From: Talinum fruticosum
Taxonomy: Eukaryota; Streptophyta; Magnoliopsida; Caryophyllales; Talinaceae
DNA length: 64,000 nt
Assembly (NCBI GenBank): GCA_021018815.1
Contig: JAITYX010000088.1
Location: 930,001-994,000, forward strand
Direction of reading: 5' to 3'
A program made the position numbers and the translations under genes. This document shows, in pieces, positions 20,582 to 32,440 of the stretch. Each line of letters opens with the position of its first letter. Position 1 is the stretch's first letter. The notes under the pieces are model-generated. The model had not been told where the DNA came from and did not search any database. It was given only the letters and a program-made list of their open reading frames with translations.

Positions 20582-22132
20582 TGAAGACTCGGACACTCGC
20601 TCGTAAAAGGAATCGGATATAACCATCTTATACCTATAGAGTTTTGATTCCAAGGCATTCTCTCGTATCTCGAAACTTCTTTGAGTAAAATAGTATCTTT
20701 TCTAAGTGATACAGCTCTTACTTATTATATTTCTTGCTTATCCGTAAGCGACTCGAAAACCGGTTCTTTGTTCCGAGTCCAAGATCACTCGATTTATCGC
20801 AGATTGAACACAATGGCATTTCGTCATTTCTCACTCGTAATCTAACTTGTGGTTATAAGTCCTATTTTGTTATAGTCAGTATTTTTAGCTTGCTTCATGC
20901 TTAGTCTATATCAAGTTAATTCTCTCCGATATTCTTTAATGAACTTGATTCTTCGCTTAGACTAAGTCGGATGGAATTCCGAGTATCATGGATATTGGAC
21001 TCAAAAATTCCATTTCGTTTCGACTCGGATAATCGCTGCTTTATTTATCGTAATTATTTTATTATCTCGTGTCTAATCTTGGGCCAAAGTATTTTATACT
21101 TTGAGAACCAAAATTGATTTACTTTTGTAGGTTATTCAATTGAGGATACACTTTTCAAACTACAAAAGTAACCGACTTCGTAACGTCAAATCACCAGCAG
21201 ACATGGCTCTTCACTTTCTCTCGCTCCAGTCCCAGTAGATTGTGTCGTGGCACGTCTGTTTGCAAATCTGAAAAACTAGAGCGCCAAGCTTAACAAGTGG
21301 TTTCCACCTTATCTTTCGGACACCGCTAATGGTTTTGGGATTTCCAAGAGAGTTAAGCTCGTTGTCCAACGTTCACATTACAACGGATACTTTCGAGTGA
21401 CTCGTAAAGCTTCTATCAACGGTCATAGAGGACTCTCGACCAGCAGATGAAGATAACAGACTACTCGCTCGATCATTTATAAATAGAAGCCATCTCACAA
21501 GACTTGAAGGTTGCCGAACATATTGCTAATACACATACTTGCTCAAAGTTATTGTATTTACATTCAATCTTCAACTTACAACTCCCACTCTCTAATTCAT
21601 TACTTTCGAGTTGTAAGGTCTTGTACTCGATTACAAACTCTTTCTTACATTCTCTATAAGGTCCCTTGACTAAGCTGTAACGGTTAACTCAGCTTAGTTG
21701 TCCCTAGCTGTAAAGGTTATCTCAGCTAGGAAGTACTAGATTAGATAAGACAATTTCGAGTCTAAGAAAACTTGTATAGAGTTGTCTAAGGAACAACTCA
21801 GGTTCGATCGCTTCACGGTATTTTGTGGACTCAAAATAGTGAATTTGACTTCGTGTCTAGATTGACACGATCCGTGGTTTTCTGCCCCAGGAGGGTTTCC
21901 ACGTAATCTCTAAGTGTTATCTTTCCGAGTTCATTCTAGACTCGGACAGCTTTTACACCTCTTGCTCTTTCTACCTAATAGCCTTCGAGTCCAATCTTTT
22001 CCGACCCTGTTGATAGACTCGGAATCTATCACTGTCTTGTTTTTGACGGAAGAGCTAAAGTTTCCAAGAAAAACTCCTATCAACCTATTCACCCCCTCTA
22101 GGGTGACTCAAACTCTCCCGAGCAAACCTTCA
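20582..22132 (+). repeat. Copia-B 3' LTR
   Basis: 1551 bp, TGAAGACTCGG...CAAACCTTCA. Palindrome 1 at 21085-21103, TATA box at 21478-21486. The first 100 bp are nearly identical to the 5' LTR. Confidence 0.95.
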
Positions 22133-22137
22133 CCATA
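22133..22137 (+). repeat. Copia-B right target-site duplication CCATA
   Basis: Matches 11253-11257. Its last three bases are also the ATA that flanks the CACTA-like element on the left. Confidence 0.9.
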
Positions 22138-23187
22138 GCTACAAGAAATCACATATCTATCAGCAAACATAACTAAGTAAGACAATGCACCTCAAGCATT
22201 AAGCATTGCAACAAATTTGAGAATAAAATGACCCGCATACTCGGCATTAAAGACACGACGATAAGGAGAAGAAGGATGGAAACGCATGACTCATCACTTG
22301 CAGTAATGTCAATAGTGGGCAAGGACAGGTAGAAACCATACACAACTAATACTTTTAATCAAACAATCCCACAATTGTTATGATTGAAGTGTAATTGCAA
22401 AATATACGCAAAGGATACACTCGTAAGACTACATTGTCAAGGGAGAGAGGTGGGGTGTCATGGAGCATAAAGTCTTACCAATTGACATTGACCCACAACA
22501 AAAAAAAATTTCTTTTTCCCTCTTCTTCTTTGGGAGGCTGTTTTATCCTAGGATTACACTAAACATGTTATAACTTATAGTCAATGCTAAGCATCATATT
22601 CAGGTTCATTACACTCTATTAAGCAAGAATTAACATTTTTGCACATTATCGATAAAATTCTAATGTCAAACTAATGTTCAGACCTACAAGGAAAACTCAA
22701 ACAAGATGAATACTTGGGACAAGCACAGCTGCAAAAACACTTAAATGGGATCCTGGCAGCAGGTTTAAGGTGGTTGTGATGAAAGCAACTTTAGCTCCTC
22801 CAAGACAACATGATATGTAGTAGCAGAAATAGAAATCTTGGTAATTACGGATACTATCAAGATATCACATAACCATGAACTTTTTCTGATAGATCAATGC
22901 TTCATGTGTACTAATATGGCCTTCCTAATAATATAGACTGAGGAGATTACTTATATAGACTCCCCAAAACTTGTTTGACACCTCATCCTATTCTCGATGC
23001 ACACAATTCCGTCTCAAAGAAAAACAACATTTCAAAAACAAAATCCAACTTCGCAACAAACCAACCTAACACAAATATGTTGTGGGATATTGAAAATTTG
23101 AACCAAACTCCTAGTCTAAGGTCATTCAATTTGCACCCAAATCAAATAGAACGAATGAACTAGGGCTGAAGAATAGGTTCAAACGGA

Positions 23188-23650
23188 TTCAATTTCAAGC
23201 AAATTCACAAACCAAACTTTGAACCAAAAACTCGACAAACTCAATACACGAAAATTCAACCAAACTATCACTCGAATTTAACCGCAAACTAAACCAATTA
23301 CAAAAAAGTTAAGTTCTAAAATTGAATTTTGAAGAAGAAGAAAATGAAAACCTAACCTGAACTAACTACTTTTAGCCGTCCTTTGCTACCTCACTCTCGC
23401 TCTGTCTCCCTTCTCGACGTCCTTTGCCTCCCTTCTCGCTGTCGTAGCTTCAATTTCAACAAATTCACAAACCAAACTTCGAACCAAAAACTCAAACGAA
23501 CTCAATAGACGAAAATTAAATCAAATTGTCACTCGAATTTAACTTCAAACCGAACCAATTACAAAAAATTGAGATGTAAAGCTGAAATTTGAAGAAGAAG
23601 AAAATGAAAACCTAACCTCGAACTCACCGCCTCTCTCGGCGTCCTCCGTT
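23188..23650. repeat. About 261-bp tandem duplication inside the CACTA-like element
   Basis: Units start at 'ttcaatttcaag' (23188) and 'ttcaatttcaac' (23449). Both run through 'attcacaaaccaaactt' and 'aaaatgaaaacctaacct' into pyrimidine-rich DNA. Moderately diverged. Confidence 0.8.
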
Positions 23651-24059
23651 ATTTGGCTCTCGCTTAATTTCCCTTCTCGTTGTGCTCTTCTTCCTCTTTA
23701 CAACCTCCCTTAAACCCTAAATTCTTATCTCCCGAATCCTGTGACGACAATTTCGATTGAGGGGAAAGGACTGATAAGGGTAGAGAACACAGGGATTTCA
23801 GATATTTTCGTGTAAGGCATGGAGAAAGAGAGGGAGAGAGAGCTACAAGTAGGGAGAGAAGAGAGAGAATTGAGGCGTGAAAAGGAAGAGAGATGAGAGT
23901 TGGAGGGAATGGAGTTATCCATGGCAAGAAGAAGAAGAGAGAGAGGCCGGGGGAAGGGGTATCTCATACCTGGAAGCAACAGAAGGGAAAGAGATAGCGA
24001 TGAGGCAAGGACACTAGGGAAATGAGATAGACTTCACAGTCTTAAGGTTAGGCAAATGT

Positions 24060-24200
24060 CTTTTATGACAAGATTCGGTTACATTCACTATGAGTTTCGC
24101 GTCTTGTTGTAAATGCTTGTCGATATTACAACGAGATTTTCATCTTGTTGTAATAAATTAATTAATTATGACAAGAATAGCATCGGATCGTAATATATGG
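24060..24200. repeat. Short inverted motifs around CTTGTTGTAAT
   Basis: Copies of 'atgacaag', 'cttgttgtaa' and 'ttacaacgaga' in both orientations within 140 bp, of the kind seen in subterminal regions of CACTA-type transposons. No element terminus could be placed next to them. Confidence 0.4.
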
Positions 24201-24226
24201 TCGTAAATGATACTTTTTTTATGATG

Positions 24227-26251
24227 TTACAATTGATCTCTTGTTAAGAGTTTCGAATTTTATTAAGTCAAATTAATAGACTAAATCATATTGAATTGAT
24301 TGGCGTTTTATTAACTACTTTATTTTATAAATTATTTTCAAAACTCGCGCGATATTATTTCCTAATTAAAGAATAAAATAACTAGAAATTAGGGTTCCGC
24401 CCGAGGCTTTAGGGAGAGACCGATGTGAAAACACCGGTCCGGACACAAGCGTCGGCCACCGACCGCCCAGTGCAGGTGGCAGCCTGCACTTGGCGGTTAC
24501 AAACGCCGGCCAAGGGCTTGGGCTAACACATTCAGCATTAGCCTCTAGCTTAGCGGACGGATCGAAATCTCTTTTTTCTTTACCCCGTAATTAGAAAATA
24601 ACCAAGATGCATTAAGAATAGGAATAAATTGAAAAGATGAGTCGCTAGTCGGTTTTAGGAGACAAAAACTAACAAAAACAAAATAAAATTTTTCTCTTTC
24701 AATCTTAGTACGGAAAACTAATATTAAAAAAGGCTAAAAAGAGATTCCATCGGTTTTTAAACCGAGAATTAGATTCGAGGGCGAGGGTAAGAAATATAGG
24801 AGAAACCCTTCCAGTCCGCCCATTTGAAGACCACCATTACTAGTTTGAGTAATATACTAAAAGAATGTGCTAAACGTAAACATACAACATGCTAAACAAT
24901 AATTAAAGCAACCAAACAGAATTAATTGAAAGTGATAGAGAAAGTAGTAAAGAAAGCGACAAAGAAAGAAAAGTAGAAAACTAAAAGATTACATCGGGCG
25001 GGGAGGAATTAAAAACCGATTACATCTCTTTGATATAAAACACAATTTAAATAATCATTTGAAGGCTGAATGATTGCCCTTAGGTTGTGCCACCTTGCCG
25101 ATCGATCTCTACAATGGATCTCTTGATGCTACGAGTAAAAATCAAAAAAAGGAGGGCTCTTTATAAGTTTTGAAAAGGTGAGTTTATGAGGAGTGAGAAT
25201 GATCGACTAAATGAATGCCCAAAGATCGGAATAACCGAATATTCTATAGCTCTTTGTAAGGATTCAGCGGCAAATAAGTAGAAAAGATAAATGTTTGAGA
25301 TTAATTTTTACATAATAACGTTAATGGATGTGTATTCCGATCAGCTTTTTGCAGCATAACGCATAGGAGAAAGCCATATGGGAATGAGAGCTAAGGCTCT
25401 CTATTTATAAGGAGGGACCTAGGTCACAAATGACTTAAGGTTGCTCTCGGCTAGCCCTCCAAACAGACTAAAAATAAACCGGGCCAGAATATCTTAAGAT
25501 TGAACTGGATAAAGCAAGCATAAAACTGGATAGAATCCGGTTCGAGGGCGCCGGCCACCTGGTGTGCCTAGGGTTTAATGCCCTAGCGTGTTTCCAAAAG
25601 AGTCTCCAAGCCAAAACGCAGTGTTTTACATAAAAATTTGGGGTTGCAGCTTTTGAGTGGAAAAGCTCCTACTCTCATGTTGATTGTTTTATGGAGCTTA
25701 AATGTAATACCCGAAATTTTAAAGAAAAGCAACCGAAAAGCATAGAATTATTGAATATTATTCCCCGCAGACTAGGGGTTGAGTAATCGATTTTATTTAC
25801 GGCCAGACATATTACAATAGTATCCCTTTGGAGGCTGGTGTTGAATAAATTAAATCAAGGAAATTGTCTTCCTTTTTCACCCGACCTAAACTGTTGGGCG
25901 ATTAGGAATTGTAGTGGCCGGCGTATTAAAATAAGTTAGGATGCAGCAGCGTAAGAGGACGGAAGGGAGGAGATATAGACTTGTCGTATATGGGCCGGTG
26001 ATTATTTTCACTAAATTATGAAGAGATGATAAGGCTTATTTGGGGCGCAATAAGGATCATTAACCGACCCAATTAGGCGAGTGGAAAGAGAGGAAAGGAA
26101 GAGGGATGGGGGAGCCCGAGCAAGCAGAGAAGGTACGAGCACTTTTGTATGTTTCTTGATTTAAACTAGGAAAAGACCAAGCTGATATGCCCTTGCCACG
26201 GCGTGCAACATTATAATGTAGACAAGAACTTTTTCAAATTACAATTGATCT
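24227..26251. repeat. 2.0-kb block bounded by 13-bp direct repeats, possible insertion
   Basis: TTACAATTGATCT stands at 24227-24239 and again at 26239-26251. The enclosed block has its own composition (GC-rich islands around 24400-24550 and 25540-25600) and a minus-strand TATA box (reversed 'ctctatttataagg' at about 25397-25412), as a retrotransposon LTR would. No TG...CA boundary with a 5-bp duplication could be fixed, so the class is unknown. Confidence 0.35.
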
Positions 26252-28300
26252 AGTGCCACAACAAACATGTAAGTGCGAGTAAAGATATTGTTTGGGTAAA
26301 AGAATTCCGGACGGCATGGGTTGGAGCTTATTTATCCAATGGAATGAACTTAGGATAGAACTAGCCTTGTTTATTTATTTTTATCAAACAAAAGAGGATA
26401 CTAGCCAAATTTGCTCAAGAAGGAAAAAAAGAACTGGAGTCGGGATTTGAAAAATTGGATGTCAATTGTGATTTCATTACACTTAGAGAAAGCTAATATC
26501 TCAAGGGTTGATTGTAGTTAATACTTCCTTATAAATGGAAGAAAATGATCAAAATATAACTGTCTTATAATAAGTAGATACAAATTAAAATCTTAATCAA
26601 ATTACTAGAAGAAAGATAGTTTGATCATTTCTCCCTATTAGTTAACCTTTAAATTTTCAAAGATATTGAATCTTAATTTTCAAAAATTATGGTCCCAAAT
26701 ATTATTACACTAATTTTTCTTGCAATATTTAAGAGAAATTTAAGAAATGTATTTACTAAACCATAACAATTGCTCAAAACATTATAATTGATCATTCCTA
26801 TAATATTGATTACCCTAAAGTTCCAAATGATTATTTGTCTGTTATGATATTAGCATATTTGATAGATTTATTAACTCTAGTCTACAAGTCTTATCAACTT
26901 TTTCTTTTCTTTTTCTTGTAGCTGTTAACTTTGTGTTGTAAGTACTGCTAAGTATCGGTGCTATGAATTAATTCTAACGAGACAAATTCCTAGCATCTGC
27001 TGAAAAGAATTTTTAAGGAAATTTGTAACCAACATTGCTCGTGAAACAAAATTGACATCATTTCAGAAATTGAACAGCAAGTGAGACTGTTGCCTACTTA
27101 AACAACAAAGTATTTAGACGATATATGGATTGAGAACATATTTAGACTATGAAGTTGCCTAATGGACTCAATTTCAACTCAATATATCTAAATTTGAACC
27201 ACCAAATTCCTAATTTTTGTGCTACTACATCTCACAATTGAAGATTCCCTTCTCTATCGTAGGGATATTGGATTCACAAAATTCAGAGGCAACTCACCAC
27301 GGGAATTATAAATAGAGAAAAACTGATAAATCACTCACCTGGCAGCATCACCGAGTCGGACGGAAAAGTCCAGCGCTGGATTTAGGCGCCGGTTACCATA
27401 GCTGAAACTTTCAAGTTTGAGTGAAAACCGCTACCGCCTGGGAAGGACAGAAACAATTCTTGATTATATTCAATTGATTGACCAATTTCGAATGGAATCG
27501 TAGAAGTTAAGAATAGAAAGAAGAAGTAGAAGTTGAGAAGCACTACGAAGTTAAGAACGAAGCGTAAGTAGAGGCATTATGAAGTTAAGAACAGAAAGAA
27601 GAAATCATCAAATATATTTCCATCAAATAGAGGGCCTATCATCAGCTGATATAATAATGCTCCACAATTTACATCAAATAGAGGGCCTATCACCAGCCTG
27701 AAAAGCCGAATTATCATGTGTAATCACGAAAGTTTACATAATTTCACAATTTACGGACTTGGTAGAAATCATTTGCCTACCTTCGCATCATGTTTTTGGT
27801 TCCGTATCAGCCAAGCCTTAAGTCAAATATTATACACAATCCAAACTTAGCATCCTGGGGCTGCCTCTTAACCGAAACTACTGGTTAGGTTCAATATTCG
27901 ATCACTTGAAATGAACATTGCTCCAACCCTTGTATTTCAATTAATGATCAAAGGGGAAAGCTGCATAAAAATCCGAGGGCAATAATTGAATCAATTGATC
28001 AATAAACAAGCAATATGATCACTAAGACACAAGATTCTTGCAAATTAAATCGTAAAGCAAACAGAAATTGGAGAGCAAAAACAGAACCCTAAAACCGTCA
28101 TAGAGAAAGATGAACGAATTTCTCTCAAATTAAGGAAGAGAACATGCCTATATCAATTGATACTTTTCAATGCAAATTAAAGAAATTGGTGAGTGAAATT
28201 ACATAGTCATAGAGAGATGAACGAACCCGATATGTGGCCGATTGAAAGTTGCAATGCCCGAGAGTCGACCGAGCGAGAGAGCGAAAGGTGAGAGGACGAG
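26252..28300. other. AT-rich interior of the CACTA-like element, no gene seen
   Basis: No recognisable coding sequence. Small repeats only: 'atcaaatagagggcctatca' occurs at about 27622 and 27672, and 'gaagttaagaa' several times between 27500 and 27600. Confidence 0.5.
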
Positions 28301-28353
28301 ACCCGAGTGAGCGAGAGCAAGAGGTTGCCTGAGCGAAGAAGAGGGAGACTCGC

Positions 28354-28393
28354 TACGGCGACGGCGACGGCAACGGCAACGGCGACGGCCAGG
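28354..28393. repeat. (CGGCGA)n minisatellite
   Basis: About six units of CGGCGA/CGGCAA inside a purine-rich stretch (28240-28650) full of GAGCGAGAG motifs. Open frames here are low complexity and not called as genes. Confidence 0.75.
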
Positions 28394-28804
28394 GAGAGGA
28401 GTGAATGACTCGATGATTGAGTGAAAGCAAGAGATCGGGCGAGAGCAAGAGGTCGACCGAGCGAGCCTCCGACCGGGCGCCCGAAAGAAAAGAGGAAGCG
28501 ACAGTGACGGAGATGGAGACCGGGATAGCGACGACCAAGGGAGAGGAGTGGAAAACCGAGCGTGTGAGTGGAGGTGGAGGAGAGATCGGTAAGAGCCTCG
28601 ACCGAGAGGCGAGACCAGAGGAGGCAGGAAGGGAGTTAAGGTTTCACTAGAGTTGGTGAAAAGCTAGAGAGCCGGAGGCTTAGAGCCACCTAAATTTACC
28701 CTTAATAATTTTACTTTAGGAGGAAAATTTTAATTTAATTTTTCTTCTTAAATTTACCTTAAAAAGAAAACATTAATAATTAAATTTTTGAGTCTTAATA
28801 GTAT

Positions 28805-28959
28805 TAACGACCAACATATTAGAGTAATAACGACGCATTGTTTTATTCGTTGTGTAATGATAGTTATTTGATAAAATTAAACGACAAAAAATTAATTATG
28901 TCGTTATTAGTAACTTTTAACGACCAATCGTATGAGTTGTCGTTAAAGTGTCGTCGTTA
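28805..28959. repeat. Subterminal TAACGAC repeats
   Basis: Exact TAACGAC or GTCGTTA at 28805, 28828, 28900, 28918, 28939 and 28953, plus AAACGAC near 28880, in both orientations. CACTA transposases bind such subterminal motifs; binding here is inference. Confidence 0.65.
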
Positions 28960-28982
28960 GAAGTCTAATTTCTAGTAGCATA

Positions 28983-29854
28983 GTCTGAAATCCAAATCGA
29001 CAAACAAGCCTCGAGATTATCATCGTCGAGCCGACAAAACAAAACATAGAAATAATGAGGTAAAGGACGACACTTTTTAGGTATCTCCACTTCGTCCCTA
29101 CTTTGACCGAGTCTAGAAAGACGAAGGGTCAATGTAGACACTAAAGGGTACTTACCTCGATTTCTATAAGAAATTATGTGATGCTTCGAATTGGTTGTAG
29201 TCAAACCTAAACTCCAAAGTGAGACCTGAACTTGATTGCGATGCATGGGTTTTGAAGTTTGGTAAAAGGATCCTAAGCTTGGCTTGATCGGAGCCCGAAG
29301 CTTGGCATATTTCAATGCTGATACATCGACTGTCTTTCGATCCGAAGCTTGGCAAAATAATCTTCTGTGCTATACTTGTTAGCGTAAAATTAATTTGACA
29401 AAAGATCGGTGTTTTTATCTAAATAATTCACTCGAAATAGATCGATAAAAGTGTTTCGAAAAGGCCGATTGGTAGGTCCGGCAGCTCCCACTTACATGCA
29501 TAAGAGACGAAAATCTCGTGCTCCAAGAGGACAAAGTTGCTCGGGCTAGGGAAGTGGGCTAGTCCGTAAAGCTATCGCCGATTGGACACCACGACTCCTC
29601 ATGGCCGGCGCCGGCCAGCCTTTGGCAGGCGTGGCCTCGGCATGCCTAGCCAGGATCCCTTCAGCTTCCCGCTAATTGTTTAACCCTTGTCTTATATGCT
29701 TAGATGCCTTGACCGGTTTGCCGATAAAAGGGGTGTATGGTTTGTTTCATTTGGCGTGACCAACTCTTCATCTTAATCTTGTTATCTTCTTATATTTCCT
29801 TGCTTTGCTCCTTCTTGAAAGCTAGTTGGTTCTCAACAGTTCATATTCTCCAAA
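28983..29854. other. No gene recognised
   Basis: Mixed-composition DNA between the CACTA-like right end and the plant-mobile-domain gene. The GC-rich part at about 29580-29660 ('ggccggcgccggccagcc') resembles in style the DNA downstream of the gypsy pol at 34160-34250, so it may be the untranslated or LTR region of the same gypsy element. The last 100 bp should hold the promoter and 5' UTR of the mobile-domain gene. Confidence 0.4.
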
Positions 29855-32440
29855 ATGCCTAGAAGAAAAGCTCATCCCGTAGGAAGATCTAGGGCCAAGA
29901 GTGTAGATCAAGACTCTTTCCTTGAGTGCGAATGGCGTTCGCAAAACGAATGGTATCTAAGTGATTTTCTAGTTGAAGCCGAAAGCCATGTTTCCTCACT
30001 TGCCATCTCCTCTTCCGTAAGCTAATTGGCTTAAACCGCTTTGTTTTCTCATTTAGAGTAACTTTTTAACAAAAATCTGATAGGATTTCATCTTGTAGAA
30101 AGGCTGAACTTTAAGTAGTGGAGCCATCCCGAAGATTATGGAGACATGTGAGAGGATGCACTTTCTTCTCGAGAATGTTATGTATAATGCCTGGATTCGG
30201 GCCTCTCTACATTTCGTATGCAATCTCATTGATAGGAGGCGAGAGAGATTCCATTAAAGTTATTAGTGAGCGATTTTGGGATACCATCAATACGTTCCAT
30301 GCCCCCTTCGGTGAGATGACAATAACTTCTTTCGATTTTGTTGTTTTATCCAGTCTAGGATTTTCGAGGGAACGTTTAGTTTATGACCGGAATTTGTACA
30401 AAAACTATGACTACCTTCGTCACCTTTTCGGCCCCGTAGCAGATTAGATTTCCATATAATAATCATTTCAAATATACCATTCTTTTTGAGGATTTCGAGA
30501 ATAAAGTCTTCCGGCCTCAACACTGTCTTCAACAACAAGTTAGGGTCGTGCTTGCTTTTCTTTTGAGCACGATCCTCTTCTCCGACCAAACCGCTAAGAT
30601 TCATGTTCACTACTTGGTGAACCTAGTGGATCTTGATAGAATAAAGGAGCTCAACTGGGGTGCTCCCTCATGTACTTGCCTCATTAGAAGCCTCCATGCC
30701 GGTGTGCGACACACAAGTCCGGAACCGGAATCCACCAACTATCTTCCTTTAAATGGTTTATGGAAGATCATTGAGGTATGCTCAGATTTAGCGTTCTTCA
30801 ATATGTACTTTTCATCATATGTGGATAAAAAGACTTACTTGACTTGCCAAAATGTAGTTGTGGCTATATGATTATTTTCCACATGTCTCCCCGGTTCAAC
30901 GAATCGGCTCGCATTCCCGCGTCCGTATCACGGGCTAGAATAAATCTTGGGTAAACCAAAATACATGAGATAGGCTTCTTGAGGTCATCCCTCAACCGTG
31001 TCGACTCGGTATGTTGCTTCTATTGTCAAATTTTGCTCCAAAATATGCCTAAACGAGCTTTTCAACATATTTTCAGCATTCGGTCATGCCCACGACTGGA
31101 CGAGTACCTATGGGGCTGCCTATAGTGCAGTCCAACCCCTTATATCTATCATTTTGTCCATTTCCTTGTTGTCTTTCATACTTGCTAGCTAAGTTCTTGA
31201 TAATTTTTGTCTATAGGCCAACTTCCATCCTTGGGCTCAACTTCAACTTCCCCAAAATGTCATTGTGGCCCGAGAATTGAGTAAGAGAATGATCTTGTTT
31301 GAAGGTCATTTATGATTTTGATGGTATCTTGGGGAGAGAGTCACTCCTAAAATTCGAGTTAACACATGACCTCCATTTGTTCCAGTCGATCCTCCTCCGA
31401 CTATGTTCTATTTTCGCTCTCTTGCCAAACGAGCAATCGACGACCAGGGTATCCGTTTGCTTCACTTTTGAATTTAAACACCTCCTACACATATCATACT
31501 TCCCGCATCATGACCCAACTACTGAGTGCTCAACTTCTCTCTTATAACTTGAATTTCTTGTATGGAAATTAATCATTATCTTTCCTTGGCAGCTTACTCC
31601 CGTTGACATCCATATCTCGAATCTTCACATGGATGTTACTATGCCCGAGAGACCTCCTTGTTTTGTCACCATTCCCGAAATCCTTGAAGAGGAATGTGTT
31701 AGGCATCCATTTCCTAGAAATTGGCGAGGGTAAGAGTTATGTGCTCTTTTCTTTTTAGTTACATGCTAAAAGTATCTTCCTTGTTGATAACCTCAAATAA
31801 ATTTTACACTACGACTAGGAGCAATTTAGGCCATATCTCTTAGATAGCACTCAGCTCTTCGTGGAATCCAGAATTTCTTTATCGGACAATCTTTCTCTAC
31901 TTCCCAAGTAAGTCCTCAATTAGTGTAGTGCTAATTTCTTTAAGCTTTTAGTGATTTTCGAATTGATTCCTTGATCTTGTAGAGACGCCGATCGAGAGCC
32001 ACTCCTTTCGGTAATCAACCTAGTGCGCCCGACACATCATCCCAAGCTCATCAACAACAAGCGCCCTATAGTTGCAATGCTAAACAAGGCTCGTCATAAT
32101 GTTCTTCAAGGCGTGCACATCATTAGAGTCCATTCCAGGTAGGACCTAGTGCTTTCGGGACCTAGCCACTCGAGGAGAGCTTGAACATCCTACCTTTGCA
32201 AGCCTTCAATGGACACGGGAAACCTCTTTACTTCCATCGGTTCCATTACAGTGGACCATCACATGGGGCTTCTCGGTCTTGGGACCAAGGAGTGGTTCGT
32301 ACCAAGGCAATGAAGGTGGCCGATTCTTAACATCCGTCTTGGAGGACTTTGGGAACTACATCTTAAATGATGACTCGATGACGATGTGTAGAAGACTCCT
32401 TACCGCTTCCACTACTGGCCGATTAATGGACCTTTTGTAG
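29855..32440 (+). pseudogene. Plant mobile domain (PMD) protein gene, multi-exon, degenerate
   Basis: PMD proteins occur as host genes (MAIN/MAIL type) and inside transposons. Proposed start ATG at 29855 (MPRRKAHPVGRSRAKS), with a GT donor near 30015. Domain blocks: 'GFGPLYISYAISLIGGERDS' (about 30199), 'FWDTINTFHAPFGEMTIT' (about 30274), the typical N-terminal PMD signature, then 'VHYLVNLVDLDRIKELNWGA' (30607), 'NFHPWAQLQLP' (about 31220, directly after 'ctatag'), 'WYLGERVTPKI' (about 31327), and 'IHISNLHMDVTMPERPPCF' (about 31607). A C-terminal frame ends at a stop at 32438-32440. GT/AG-like borders stand at about 30777, 31217, 31730 and 31907-31981. In-frame stops between blocks, for example near 31312, make it a likely pseudogene. 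It is antisense to the gypsy pol at 34255-35499. Confidence 0.65.

Larger units (their letters stand above)
11258..22132 (+). mobile_element. Copia-B: structurally complete Ty1/copia element with extra ORF
   Basis: 10,875 bp bounded by LTRs of 1563 and 1551 bp with perfect CCATA target duplications. Order: LTR, primer site, gag, protease, integrase, reverse transcriptase, RNase H, about 640 bp spacer, aORF, two polypurine tracts, LTR. The two LTRs are very similar by eye, differing mainly by small indels and scattered substitutions, so this is among the younger insertions. All frames are nevertheless broken, many by one-base indels at CTG or CGG-like sites. Confidence 0.95.
22138..28979. mobile_element. 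CACTA-like DNA transposon, no transposase recognised
   Basis: Left end GCTACAAGAAATCA and right end, reversed, GCTACTAGAAATTA agree at 12 of 14 positions and resemble CACTA-superfamily ends (CACTACAAGAAA). Both sides are flanked by ATA (22135-22137 and 28980-28982), the 3-bp duplication expected of CACTA elements. The right subterminal 150 bp hold seven TAACGAC-type repeats in both orientations. The interior (6.8 kb) has no recognisable TNPD/TNPA reading frame; it holds a 261-bp tandem repeat, purine- and GC-rich stretches and a probable nested insertion. It is probably a non-autonomous derivative, or two unrelated ends that look paired. Confidence 0.5.

Noticed and set aside
22975..23163. 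62-codon open frame in the CACTA-like element as transposase remnant
   Set aside because: No similarity to CACTA transposase motifs; AT-rich DNA composition explains it.
25703..26243. TGTAATACCCG...TTACA block as a short gypsy solo LTR
   Set aside because: Ends are plausible, but the 5-bp flanks (TTAAA and ATTGA) do not match and no second copy is in the window.
28417..28650. 77-codon Glu/Arg-rich frame as a protein gene
   Set aside because: It is the translation of GAGCGAGAG-type purine repeats, without recognisable domain or neighbours.
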